DNA from: Acorus gramineus
Lineage: Eukaryota; Streptophyta; Magnoliopsida; Acorales; Acoraceae
Reading direction: 5' to 3'
Assembly: GCA_030737835.1 (NCBI GenBank)
Contig: CM060854.1
Location: 14,162,607 to 14,226,606, forward strand
DNA: 64,000 bases
Every line of letters begins with the position of its first letter. The stretch's first letter is position 1. This document shows positions 44,596 through 56,130 of the stretch, piece after piece. The notes under the pieces were generated by a model that ran no database searches, had not been told where the DNA came from, and worked only from the letters and a program-made list of their open reading frames with translations. The translations under genes and the position numbers were made by a program.

Positions 44596-47500
44596 TCCCC
44601 GGCGTTGGCTATACCTGTCAGAGGACTAGGCAGAGGCCACGAGGGTGGGAGAGGTTACCGGGTGGACCAGGGGTGTAGAGCAGTCTAAGTCTCTTCCCAA
44701 AGTCCCAAGATGTCTCCTTTCAGGAGTGAGGGTGTGGATGAGGCGAAGACACGTCGCCTCGTGACCCATTCATTGTTCGACCGTTCCCATAGTTGTTGGG
44801 CGATTGTCTAGATGTCTCGTGATCGATGTTGAAGGACATCGTTGGGCGATTGTCTAGATGTAGATGATCCAGTAGTGTTGAGTAGACCAGTAAATCGGGT
44901 CTCTTCGACCGACGGTATGGTCTCTAGACCAGTAAATCCGGGTCTCTTCGACCGACGGTATGGTCTCTCCCCATAAGTCCCAAAAGACTCCCTCCGGGAG
45001 TGAGGGTGGGGGTGAGGTTGGTCGCGCCGCCGCGTGACCCAGTTATCCATGGGTTTCTACCCATGTTTTCCTTGAAAGGAAATGGCTTATGTATTGAACT
45101 GTAGAATGGTGATTGGTTTCCAACCACTCACTGAGCTTGTAGCTCACCCCTCGCATACTGTTTCTTTTCAGGGGCAGTGTTGGGCGTGGAGCTGGAGCTT
45201 CCTGTGGCGTGGTCTTATGGGCGTGGAGCGTTCTGCCGGCGGGTGGCGTGTGCGAGGCTGTCAGCATTCCTAGAGTCATTTTATGCTTTGTAAATCATGC
45301 ATGTGGCACAGGTTGTATTTTCTTTGGTCTAGACTTGGCTTTCACAGGACATTGATTGTGTATTCGGGTCTGTAATAATGTTTTTGATTTACAGACATTG
45401 TTATATATTATGCTTCCGCTTTTCAGCCAGTTATCATTATCTTGGTTTGCCGCCTTGTGTATTGTTGTTGGTGTCCTTATTGACCTCAGGTATTGATAAC
45501 TGATATTATATTTATTTTGCCACGTCTCGGGGACGCTTGGGGCGTGACAAGAAGAACGCTCCACGCCCATAAGACCATGCCACAGGAAGCTCCAACTCCA
45601 CGCCCAACACTGCCCCTAAAACGAAGCAGTATGCGAGGGGTGAGCTATAAGCTCAGTGAGTGGCTAGAAACCAATCACCATACTACAGTTCAATACATAT
45701 ACACTTTCCTTTCAAGGAAAACATGGGTGGAAACCCCATGGATAACAGAGTCACGCGGCAGCGCGACCCACCTCACCCTTACCGTCACTCCCGGAGGGAG
45801 ACTCTTGGGACTTTTGGGGAGAGACCATACCGTCGGTCGAAGAGACCTGGAATTACTCGTCTACACAACACTACTGGATCATCTACATCTAGATATTTGA
45901 CCCACGATGTCTTGGAACATCGATACACAACTGGACCCAACAACTATGGGAACGGACGAACAATGAATGGGTCACGCGGCGATGTGTCTTCGCCTCATCC
46001 TCACCCTCACCAATATCATTCGTTAACCCTCTCCCGGATAGCCTCTACGTGGTATACTCCCACGATCAGTACGCTCCCGAATGCATCGGTGGTACCTACG
46101 GATGGGAGCCCTCTGTCAGGACAGCTACAACCCGGCCTCTTCAACTCACCGCTCTACACCCTTGGTCCACCAGTAGCTTCTCCCTCACTCCGTAGCCTCT
46201 ACCTGGTATACTCCCACGATCAGCACCGTCCGACGCATCGGAGGTACCTACAGATGGGAGCCCTCTGTCAAGACAGCTTTCCAACGCCGGGGAGTCCCTA
46301 CTCGGATCCAACGAAGGGGAGAACGATCCCATGTTCGCAAAGCGAACCCAATGAAAAACAACTACTCTCGAAAATCACTTATCGAGATATCACAACACAA
46401 GCATAACAACAATCTATGCAACACACTCATATTAACCTTAAAATAATTGTAAACGGGAGTAACTGTACAAGCTAGTGGGTCGTAACATCGCCGACCCACC
46501 TCACCCTCACCCTCACCCTTTAGGGGTGACATGGGCTTTTGGGACAGACTAGGCTGCTCTCCACCCTTGGTCCACCAGTAGCTTCTCCCTCACTCCGTAG
46601 CCTCTACCTGGTATACTCCCACGATCAGCACCGTTCGACGCATCGAGGTACCTACAGATGGGAGCCCTCTGTCAGGACAGCTTTCCAACGCCGGGGAGTC
46701 CCTACTCGGATCAAACAAAGGGGAGAAAACAGCCTACTCACACGGATACGATCCTCTTGGATCTGTCGACAACGCTTCCTAACATTTCTAATGTCATGAA
46801 TTCTCAAGAATTCCTCCAGGGCGCATAACTAAGATGTGGGGAAATATATATTATAACTACAAGGTTATAATATTCTCTAAGGTATGCTTATACCAATATA
46901 ATCTCATTTTGATTTAAATAAATTAAACTAAATGAGAAACATGCGTAGATCGAGGCTTTTCAAGCATGGGACATGGTGTCTAGGCATGTATGGGCCTCTA
47001 TACATGATACATGGATGTATATCCCTAGCATACAATTGTCTAATATGGCATGGTTACATCATAGCAAAACATGCATTATCAAGATATCTACATATTATAG
47101 CTAGGGGGCCGCATCGATGCGCGACGCACGTCTATGCGCGTCGAGCGCATCCTTAGAGAGGGGGGGGGGATTGGATCGAACCACTCACCATTATCCGGGA
47201 CCTCGCGCATCCCATCTGACGAGATCTGCAGGGTAAGGGCATCAAATTTGGTGAGTAACATCACAAATATACATGAAATTTACTAGAAATACCAAATACT
47301 CGGAGAAGCATGCATACGGACTCGCACGCATGCGAGCACGCACGTACGCACGCGAGTCCGAGTGCCCCGACACCTACCTGAACCCTCGGGCAGCCACACG
47401 CATGCCCCCCCGCACGCGCACGCACGCATGCGCACACACGCACGTGCCCCAACACCCTTGGCGCACTGCCGCGCGCGCGCGCCCGCGCGCACTGCGCGTC

Positions 47501-50070
47501 AGCCCCGCACCCTCGCGCGCACTGCGCGCCCGTGCAGAACCCCACGCATGCCCCAACACGCGCACGCACGCGCGTGCGCACACTGGCCCCCAGCCCCGCG
47601 CCCAGGTGCACTGCCCAGCGCGTGCGCACGCTCGCCCGCGCCCGTGCACACTCGCGCGCACTCCCACGAGCACCCCCGCTCGCCCCAGCACCCCTGCGCC
47701 CACTCCGCGCGCACCCGCGCACTCGCGCGCACGCGCCTGCGCGCGTCTGCGCGCCCGCCAGCGCCTGCCAGCGCCCGCCTGCGCGCGCACGCGCGCAGAC
47801 TGCCCCCAACGCGCGCCCAGCCTCTCCCAACCTCTTTTTAACCCTCCCCAACCCCTCACACACACTCTAACCCCTATGCATAGCATGCAAGAACACCCTA
47901 ACAGCCCCCTATGCCATGAAAACCAAGAAAAGAAGAGGAAGAGCTCACCTTTGGAGGGGGAATGAAAGGGGGAGACCCGGGGGCCCTCGATGCACCCGCG
48001 ACCACCTCAACCACCACCACCACTACCACCACCTCCTCAGCCCCCATCCTCAGCCTCCTTCTTGGCTGAAAATCAGGGGGGGGGAGAACAAGATATGAGA
48101 GGGGACTTGAGAGAAGAGAGGAGATCAACAACTACAACACAAACACTCACCATCACTTCCTCCTCCACCATCTCCTTCTCTTTGGGGAATTAAAACAAAC
48201 ACCTAGGGGGCTTGAGAGAGAGGAAGGGAGAGCTTGAATCCCACGTAGACGTGGGGAGTGGGAGGGGATGAGAGAGAGAAGATATTTTGGGGCAACTAAA
48301 TATCTAAAGAGGGATGGAAATGACCATTTCATCCCTGACTTAGAAATTCTGCGCATGCTTCACTAGAACAGCCATAACTTCCTCAATATAGCTCCGAATT
48401 GCACAATTCCAAGTCCGTTGGAAAGCCAAGAAGATTATCTACAACTTTCATGTTTATGCCAAGATCAAATAATCCCTCCAGCTATTCCGAAATTAGAGCT
48501 AAACATAGAACAGGGCTGCTGCCAGAATTTTCATCCCCGGGGTATACTTGGAAAAATACCCATAACTTTTACTACATGAATCCAGTTGATCTAATTCAAC
48601 TTTTGTACGAAATCTAACTCAAAACTGGACATCTCATAATAAAATCATATTTAAACCTCTTCATCTTGGATTTTAACAAAATCAAATCCAAATACCAAAT
48701 CGGAAATACATAACTTCGAGGAAAAAAATTATGTACCCAAATTTTCAATCAGAGTGCTCCAAATGACACAGGCACAACAAGAGGTCACCCCTCGCGTCCG
48801 AGCGACGCACCCGTGTGGGAGTACAAGAGTATTCGATATCATCGATATGTGATTATCGAGCGTAGTTGACTTTCCATAGGGTTCGCTTTGCGAACGTGGG
48901 GTGCTTCCTCCCGACATCATCGTGTGTCAAAACACCCCAGCGTCGAAGCTGTCCTGTTTGGGTGCCACCACTTGTAGGTGCTACTGATGCGTATCGCGGT
49001 ACACATCTGGCTGATGTACCGATCGTGGAAGGCCGACAGGTAGAGGCTACGCGGGAGAGGGCTACCAGATGATATTGCGAGCGTGGAATCGTTCTCCCCT
49101 TCTTCAAATCTGTGTTGAAGCTACCCGACGTTAAAGCTGTCCTGACAGAGGGCTCCCACCTGTAGGTACTACCGATGCGTTTGGCAGATGTACTGATCAT
49201 GGGAGTATACCAGATAGAGGCTACTCGAAAGAGGGCTACCGGATGATGAAGGGTGTAGAACAAAAGGTTTTCTTCCAACAGTCTTGTGTCACCCTTAGGG
49301 GTGAGGGTGAGGATGAGGTGAAGTCACATCGCCGCGTGACCCATTCGTTTTCGTTTGTTCCCATAGTTGTTGGGTCCGGTTACGTATCGATGTTCAAAGA
49401 TTTTGTTGGGCAGTTATCTCGATGTAGATGATCCAGTAGTGTTGTGTAGACTAGTAATTCTGCGTCTCTTTGACCAACGGTATGGTCTCTCCCCAAGAGT
49501 CTCCCTCCGGGAGTGAGGGTGAGGTTGGTCACGCCGCCACGTGACCTTGTTATCCATTAGGTTATCACCCATGTTTTCCTTGAAAGGAAATTGCCTTAAC
49601 ATTAAACTGTTGTATTGGTGATTGGTTTCCAGCCACTCACTGAGCTTGTAGCTCACCCCTCGCATACTGTTTCTTTTTCAGGGGCAGTGTTGGGCGTGGA
49701 GGTGGAGCTTCCCTGTGGCGTGGTCTTATGTGCGTGGAACGTTCTGTCTGGCGGGTGGCGAGTGCGAGGCCGTCAGCAGTCCTAGAGTCATTTTATGTAT
49801 TGTAAATCGTGCATGTGGCACATGTTGTATTTTATTTGGACTAGACTTGGCTCTCACAAGACATTGATTGTGTATTCAAGTCTGTAATGATATTTTTGGT
49901 TTACAGACTTATTGATATTTTTATGCTTCCGCTTTTCAGTTGAGTTATCAGTTATCATTGCTTTGCCAGCTTGTGTGTTATTTATTGGAGTCATTGTTGA
50001 CCTCTTGTACTTGATAGCTGATACTTTATATATTGCCGCGTCTCGGGGATGGCCGCCCTGGGGCGTGACA

Positions 50071-50290
50071 CGTCGGCCGCCTCAGCCAGGAACAAACCCC
50101 CCACCACCCCTTCCGAGAGATGATCCGATCGAGCCTGCCAAGGCGCAGCTCTCCAGATCCGAGCCTCCGAAGAACCCCACACATGCACAACCCCAGAGGA
50201 CCAGAAGAGGAGGAAGAGAGGGAGGAAGGCTTCCCGGAGCATCCCCCCAACTAACCGCGCCTCTTCCCCTTTTTCCCAAAGCATTAAAAG
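50071..50290 (+). other. Tat-lineage interior, unassigned (possible gag remnant)
   Basis: The text after the B LTR encodes, on plus, a Pro/Arg-rich string (TTPSERDDPIEPAKAQLS) without a recognisable motif. Position between primer site and protease suggests gag, but no Gag core is seen. Confidence 0.3.
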
Positions 50291-50440
50291 GGGATGCCCG
50301 TCGATATCAACTGTGATGCTCCGGGCGACCACGGTGGGACCTTCCTCGTGAAAGACAACAAAAGGTAATCCTCTTCTGCTTCTTCTTTATAAACCTGACT
50401 AGAATGCCATCACCCCTCTAGGAAAGCGAAGATTTCCCAC
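50291..50440 (-). other. Inverted duplicate of the protease start and its upstream DNA
   Basis: Bases 50291-50322 are an exact 32-base reverse complement of 50592-50623. On minus they read RSITVDIDGHP, the protease start. The rest (50323-50440) has no plus-strand partner in the window and may be the displaced DNA upstream of the protease. Confidence 0.7.
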
Positions 50441-50591
50441 CGTGGTATGCTTATATGCTTGCACGCTTGTATGCATATTATTTAGCCATGCATGATATGT
50501 ATGTTGTATATGTATATTTTTTTATGCTTTCTATCCATGTTAGGGAGTATCCCTATAATTAATTGATATGTTATCGGTTAGGGAGTATCTT
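50441..50591 (+). other. LTR-derived filler
   Basis: The text GTATGCTTATATGCTTG and ATATTTTTTTATGCTTTC, then TATCCCTATAATTAATTG, matches the hosting B-type LTR (about 19380-19438 and 21572-21640). It sits between the two arms of the 32-base inverted repeat. Confidence 0.65.
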
Positions 50592-52780
50592 GGAGCATCA
50601 CAGTTGATATCGACGGGCATCCCATAGATAAAGAACTGGTCGATACCGGTGCAGGAGTAAACCTTATGTAACTACGTACCTTTGAACACATTGGCGGACA
50701 TATCACCACACTCCTGGAAACAGATACTCGGATATTCGCCTATGACAAGACAGCTCGCCCAGTTCTTGGTTTTAAAAACTTCCCATTAAAAATAGGGTCC
50801 TTAGAAACAATCGTTGAAGCACATGTTTTAGAAATGGATTCTGACTATAACATGATCCTAGGACGTAAATGGTTAGCCTCAATCAAAGGAGTCTCTTCTC
50901 CCCTACACCAGTGTTTGAAATTCAGCTTGGGAAATCAAATAATCAAAATACGGGGAGACGCAATTAAGGAACCCAAATCAGGGTTCACTAATAATGAGAC
51001 TACCACTATCAAAACCATCAACCCAAGGCCAAAAGAAACCACCATCCACATTCTGGACTTCCCAGCCAATTGGCTGAACCCTCAAGACACCCTCACTAGT
51101 GCTGTAAAGGCAAATCACCCTAAGCCTAAAAACCCAGGTTGGCACATGATGAAAGCCATGGGTCACATCCCGGGAAAAACATTAGGGTTAAAGGTGGGAT
51201 CCTAGAACCCATCAAACTCGCAGCCTGGCTAGATAAGAAGGGCCTTGGCTCATCTAACCAACATACTGATTTAAAAAGGAAATGTAATTGGGGACTATAT
51301 GAACACTTCATAAAAGGGAACAACCGTAGAGCAGGTTGAAGAAGCCATGTATCCTTGTCCCTTAACCTCTATCCAGGAAAGAGAGCCGGACTATCTCTCA
51401 GGCTCCCTTAACTGGTTATTTCCACACCCCGATAAACTCTTAGACACACCACCAGTCAGTGAAACTCCAGCTGACCAAGCGCTCTTTCCTCGCAGTGCGC
51501 AAGCATCGCAACAAAGGAGCGCCAGCTGTTGGAGGAAGGCCGGTTGAAGCAGCAAAATTAATCCAGTAAGTTGTAAATATTAGTTGTCTTTTCCTTTCAA
51601 AAAAAACAAAAATAAAAAAACAACAAAAAAAAGAAACAAAAAAAACAACAAAACAAAAAAATGGAAACCAAAACCTTAGGGTCCTTATTTGACAAAGATG
51701 ACTTCACCCCAGCATGGCACCCCTTCAGTGCTGACTCTGATCTTCTAAATAACTTGCGACATCTAGCCAGCCAAACTAAACATTCCAGCCCCAGTACCCC
51801 ACTTAAAACAGTCAAGCCCTCTAGAAGTCAGATACCTAACCATATCATTAACCACATAAAAGGACATAGTGGGACCTTTTTTGGCCTAGAGAAATTTGAG
51901 TCTATAACAGTTATAGAAGAACCAGACCTAGATAATATAGAAAACTTAGATGACGGTTTGGGAGTCTTCAAAATCTGCGATGAAGACAGCAAAGAAGAAG
52001 AAGACATCTCCGAAGAATTTGAGCAGAGCCTCCAGAGGTTTGATGAGAGGACAGAAGAAGCAGATGAAAAGGTTGAAGAACTAAACCTGAAACCTGAAGC
52101 TAGCCCCAAGGTCATTCTGATTAGTGCGGAGCTGAAGCTCGATGAAAAAGAAAGTCTAGTTAAAATACTACGTGAGTATATTGACGCCTTCGCCTTGTCT
52201 TACAAAGACATGCCCGGGCTCGACACCCCTTTGGTTGAGCACTGGTTAATTTTAGAACCTAACACAAAACCAGTAAAGTAGAAGCTAAGGCGCCTTTATC
52301 CGGAGGTGGCTTTAAAAATTAAAGATGAGGTGGACAAACTCCACCAGCCTAAATTTATCCGGGTAGTCTTGTACCCGAAGTGGGTAGCTAATATTGTTCA
52401 GTTATCCAAAAAAGACAGCAAGATCTGGGTATGCATTGACTTCCGGGACCTCAATCGAGCATGCCCGAAGGATGATTTCCAACTTCCACATATTGATCTC
52501 CTTGTCGATAACACGGCAGGATATGAAATGCTCTCTTTTATGGATGGCTTTTCCAGATACAACCAGATTCGGTTGGCAGAAGATGACCAGGAAAAAACTT
52601 CCTTCACCACACCGTGGGGGACCTACTACTATGTGGTAATGCCTTTCGGACTTAAAAATGTGGGTGCAACATATCAAAGAGCTATGACTTCAATATTTCA
52701 TGATATGATGCACAAGCTAGTAGAGGTTTACGTGGATGACATCCTAGTTAAATCTAGGACTCGAATAGGACATGCAGATA
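50592..52780 (+). pseudogene. pol: Tat-lineage protease and RT, degenerate and cut
   Basis: Protease: ITVDIDGHP, then ELVDTGAGVNLM (active site DTGA, near 50638), with a stop soon after, and MDSDYNMILGRKWL near 50834. A G-patch-like piece GWHMMKAMGHIPGKTLG lies near 51140. An acidic linker (51661-52140; EEEDISEEFEQS) precedes RT with WVCIDFRDLNRACPKDDF, SFMDGFSRYNQIRLAEDD, MPFGLKNVGATYQRAM and the catalytic VYVDDILVKS near 52728-52757. A TAG at 52279-52281 interrupts the frame at the RT start. RT ends at the LTR that begins at 52781. FMDGFS-x-YNQI and NRACPKDDF favour the Tat lineage. Confidence 0.85.
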
Positions 52781-52835
52781 TGTCACGCCCCAGGGCGGCC
52801 GTCCCCGAGACGTGGCAATAATAAAATATCAGCTA
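52781..52835 (-). mobile_element. Start of a minus-strand B-type LTR
   Basis: TGTCACGCCCCAGGGCGG to ATCAGCTA, 55 bases, matching 21960-22010. Left flank AGATA. It is cut by the A element inserted at 52836; the rest should lie beyond the window's right end. Confidence 0.7.
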
Positions 52836-55800
52836 TGTTATATATGTGTCACTTTTAACCTTCTGGTCACCGTTGGGACATTCTGACAGTTTTTCAATTT
52901 TTTTCATTTTTTGATCGTAACCGCTAAAATCTCGGACTGTTAGCTATCGTCCTGAGTTTGAGGACCCCGATTGAAAATCTAACTGTATATTATGTGTCCT
53001 GGTGACATTCCAAGCCACTCGCGAAAGTTTCATCGAATTCCGGTAACGTTCTAGAATTTCACAGTTCCGGGGCGTATCCGGGTTTTGACCGAGCGAGAAG
53101 TCATTGGGAGAGTTGACTTGGTCAAAGTGGGCCCATGACTTGGTCAACCCCTTTTGTTTTTTTGTGTGGTTGGGTTGACCCAAGTCAAATCTCACTTAAG
53201 CCTCACTAATCCTTTCTTAACCCTAATCTAAGTGGGGATTAACCTATAAGTGAGCTAAATATCTTCTCTCCCCCACTATTCATCATCTTCTCCACTCATC
53301 CCTCTCTCTCCTCTCTCTCTATTTCTCCCTTTTGACGTAGTTAGAGGGGTTGAAACCAAAAACCCTAAGAAGAGAAAGGTTAGGTAAGCACCCGATCTAC
53401 ATTCCTATGGTTTCGGATTCGAGTTCCCACATGCGTGACCCCTTCGCATGCCTTCTTTTCTCCTCTGATTTCAGCTGGTTTTGGGGCTGAGGGAGATCTT
53501 GGTGGTGGTGGCCTTTGGGGAGGTGTTTCGGTGCGCGAAGGGCAACCGATCTTCCCCTTCCTTCCTTTCTTTCCTTGGGTAAGGCTTTCTTTCCTTCTTT
53601 TCCATGTTTAGATGATTGTTAGGAGGGTGTTTTTGAGTGGGGGTGGCTGTGGGTGGCCGTTGGTGGCGGTTGGAGGTGGTTGGAGGCCGTTGGTGACCGT
53701 CGGAGTGGTGGTGGGCTGTCCCGGGTTGGCTGCCAAGCAGGCAAGGCAGCGCAGGCAGGCACAGGGCTGTGCGCTGTTGGGCATGCTGGCAGGGCAGCGT
53801 GGGCGTGCGCGAGGGAGTGCGCACGGGTGGAGCTCGGCTCGGGCGCATGCGGGCAGTGGCGCGCGCAGGCAGGCAGGCGCAGGCGGGCGAGCTGCGGGCA
53901 GGCGCGCTGGGTGCGTGCTGACGGGCTCGCTGGGCGCGTGCGGTCGGGCGCGCTGGGCGCAGTGCGCGGCGTGCACGCGGAGCGCAGCGCAGGGGCGCGT
54001 GGACGAGCGGGTGGTGTGCGGGTGCTGCGCAGGGGGCGTAGTGCACGCAGGGCGAGCAGTCGATGAGAGCGGGGAGTGTGAGCGGGCAGGTGTGCGGGCG
54101 CTGCGCTGCGGCGCAGTGCGGCGGGGTCGCGTGCGGGGCGCTGCGCTGGGGCGCAGTGCGCGCTGGTGCACGCGGGGTGCGCGCGGGATGCGGCGAAGGG
54201 GCGCTGGGTGCGTGCAGGTGTGCGTGCGGGTTGCTGCGCTGGGGCGCAGTGAGCGCGCGGTGCACCGGTGGGGGGCTCGACGGGGTGTCCGAGCGTGCGG
54301 GCTGGGCTCGGCCGTGCGACTGGGCGCGCGGGCTAAGGCGCGGCTGTGCGCCCGGGGTGGGTGGCCGTGCATACGGCTGCCCGGGGGTTCGGGAATGAGT
54401 TGGGGTGCTCGGGCTCTCGTGCGTACAGGCCGTATGTACGCTTGTCCGAGTGTTGTATATTTTTAATGTATTTTTATCGTATTTGTGTATTTTACTCACC
54501 AAGTTGGTTACCCTATCTTGCAGATCTCGACGGACGGTCGCGCGACGACCCGGTCTTTGGTGAGTGGGACAATCCAACCCAGTAGGGAGGCGCTATACGC
54601 ACTTGGGCGTGTACCGTCCTCCCCTGGGCACCATGGATTTATATTAACTGTTGTAATGTGTAATCCATGCAAGCATGATAAAAATGTAGTATGCATGCTA
54701 CCCTAGACTTTGTATGTTAGGGACTTGCACCCTTAGGATATGTGTAAGAGCCGTGCATCATGTCACCTTGTTATCATGCTAGGAAAGCCTCGACCTATGC
54801 ATGCGTCCTATTAGTTTGATTTATTAAATTAAATGCTAGCATGCCTTGTATATTGTATAATATTATAGGGAGGGGCCTTGCGAGGTCAACATTGAGACCC
54901 GGGCTAGGGTACTCCGTGTTCCTTGTTTGGTTGTCGGGATGTCCTATATCGGGACCTCATGCTGCCCTCCCAAAGTTTCTTTTCCCAATAATATTATAAA
55001 CCTGTTAATAATTATTATTATATATGTTCCCCGCATCTTGGTTATGCGCCCTGGAGGAATTCTGAAGAATTCATGGCATTAGAGTTGTTGTGATGTGTTG
55101 TCTGCGGATCCGAGTGGATCATATGCGATGGATAGGCTGTTCTGTTCCCTTCGTTGGATCCGTGTAGAGACTGCCCGGCGTTAGAAAGGCTGTCCCGTGA
55201 AGGGGCTCCCATCAGTAGGCACCTCCTGATTTGGGACGGACTGTGCTGAATGTGGGAGTGGCCGAACGACCTACGGAGTGGGGAGAGACTATCGGTGGAC
55301 CAAGGGTGACCATCAGCCTAGTCAGTCCCAATATCCTATGTCACCATATTGAGGGGTGAGGGTGAGGGTGTGGTGGGTCGGCGATGTAGCGACCCACTGG
55401 TTTGTAAGTCCCAATATCCTATGTCACCTATTGAGGGGTGAGGGTGAGGGTGTAGTGGGTTGGCGATAGCGACCCACTGGATTTGTGTAGTTCCTGCCAT
55501 TTTGTGGCTTGAATAATAAAATTGTGGTTAATAATATCTGGTGGTTAATATAGCTGTGATGCATGGGTTGTGCTGTTCACTGAGCGTGTGGCTCACCCCT
55601 CGCATAATTATTTTTCTCCAGTGTCATCTGAGTCGGATCTGGAGGAGGAGCTCCCCGAGGGACTTCATCAGTAGCGGAGTAGCGCCACGTCCCGCGAGTA
55701 TCAGAGGCTATCAGCATCCCTTTTGATTGTATGTGTTATATTCCGTGCTTGGGCACGCGTTTGTATATTATTTGGATGTCTTTGTATATATTGGCTCTCA

Positions 55801-56015
55801 CAGGACAGTTGATTATGTATCGAGTCTGTAATATGTTTTTGGATTACAGATTCAGTCTTTTAGCTTCCGCTATTTGTGTATATATCATGTCAGCCCTGCT
55901 TTTGTCTTTGTTGTCATTTTTATCTGTTGCGTGAGTATGTTATTGAACTCCTGTTTAGACTGATATCATATATACACTTGCCGCGTCCCGGGGACGCCCG
56001 GGGCGTGACAAAAGT

Positions 56016-56027
56016 TGGTATCAGAGC
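56016..56027 (+). other. Primer binding site of the second A element
   Basis: TGGTATCAGAGC, five bases after the 5' LTR end at 56010, identical to that of the full-length element. Confidence 0.92.
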
Positions 56028-56130
56028 CTGGTCCTGTCAGAGCCAATGGTCTTCTTTTTCGTAGAGATGAGTCCTAGGATTTCTATATGAGTATTCTGAT
56101 CCTAGTGTCTGGTTTTCTTAGGTTGCTGAT

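Larger units (their letters stand above)
22280..45549 (+). mobile_element. Family B solo LTR, TSD GGAAG/AGAAG, interrupted three times
   Basis: It starts TGTTGTGCCTATGTCATTTG and ends GGGGCGTGACA. Flanks are GGAAG (22275-22279) and AGAAG (45550-45554). Own sequence: 22280-23854, 26722-27455, 34044-34294 and 44601-45549, about 3.5 kb in all. A CT microsatellite lies at 22771-22797. The island-3 equivalent is 40 nt near 23684-23723. The three insertions are described separately. Confidence 0.9.
21960..48779 (-). mobile_element. Family B solo LTR, TSD AGAGG, interrupted
   Basis: Plus-strand text starts TGTCACGCCCCAGGG at 21960 and ends GACACAGGCACAACA at 48779. AGAGG is perfect on both sides (21955-21959, 48780-48784). 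Its own sequence is 21960-22279 and 45550-48779, about 3.5 kb. The B LTR at 22280-45549 inserted into it. The right part contains two copies of a block of some 300 bases (46020-46330 and 46450-46740), a CpG-rich tract (47330-47830), and a CCACCACCACTACCACCACC run near 48010. Confidence 0.92.
17606..50070 (+). mobile_element. B-type solo LTR hosting the nested stack
   Basis: It starts TGTTATGCCTGTGTCATTTG at 17606 and ends GGGGCGTGACA at 50070. Flanks CGTCA (17601-17605) and CGTCG (50071-50075) fit a 5-bp duplication with one change. The own sequence is 17606-19438, 21572-21959 and 48785-50070, about 3.5 kb. The first bases are B type, but the U3 that follows (CGATCGGAGTCGCTAAAATT) is A-like. 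Its island 3 is 37 nt (18741-18777). It lies in the Tat-lineage interior. Confidence 0.85.
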
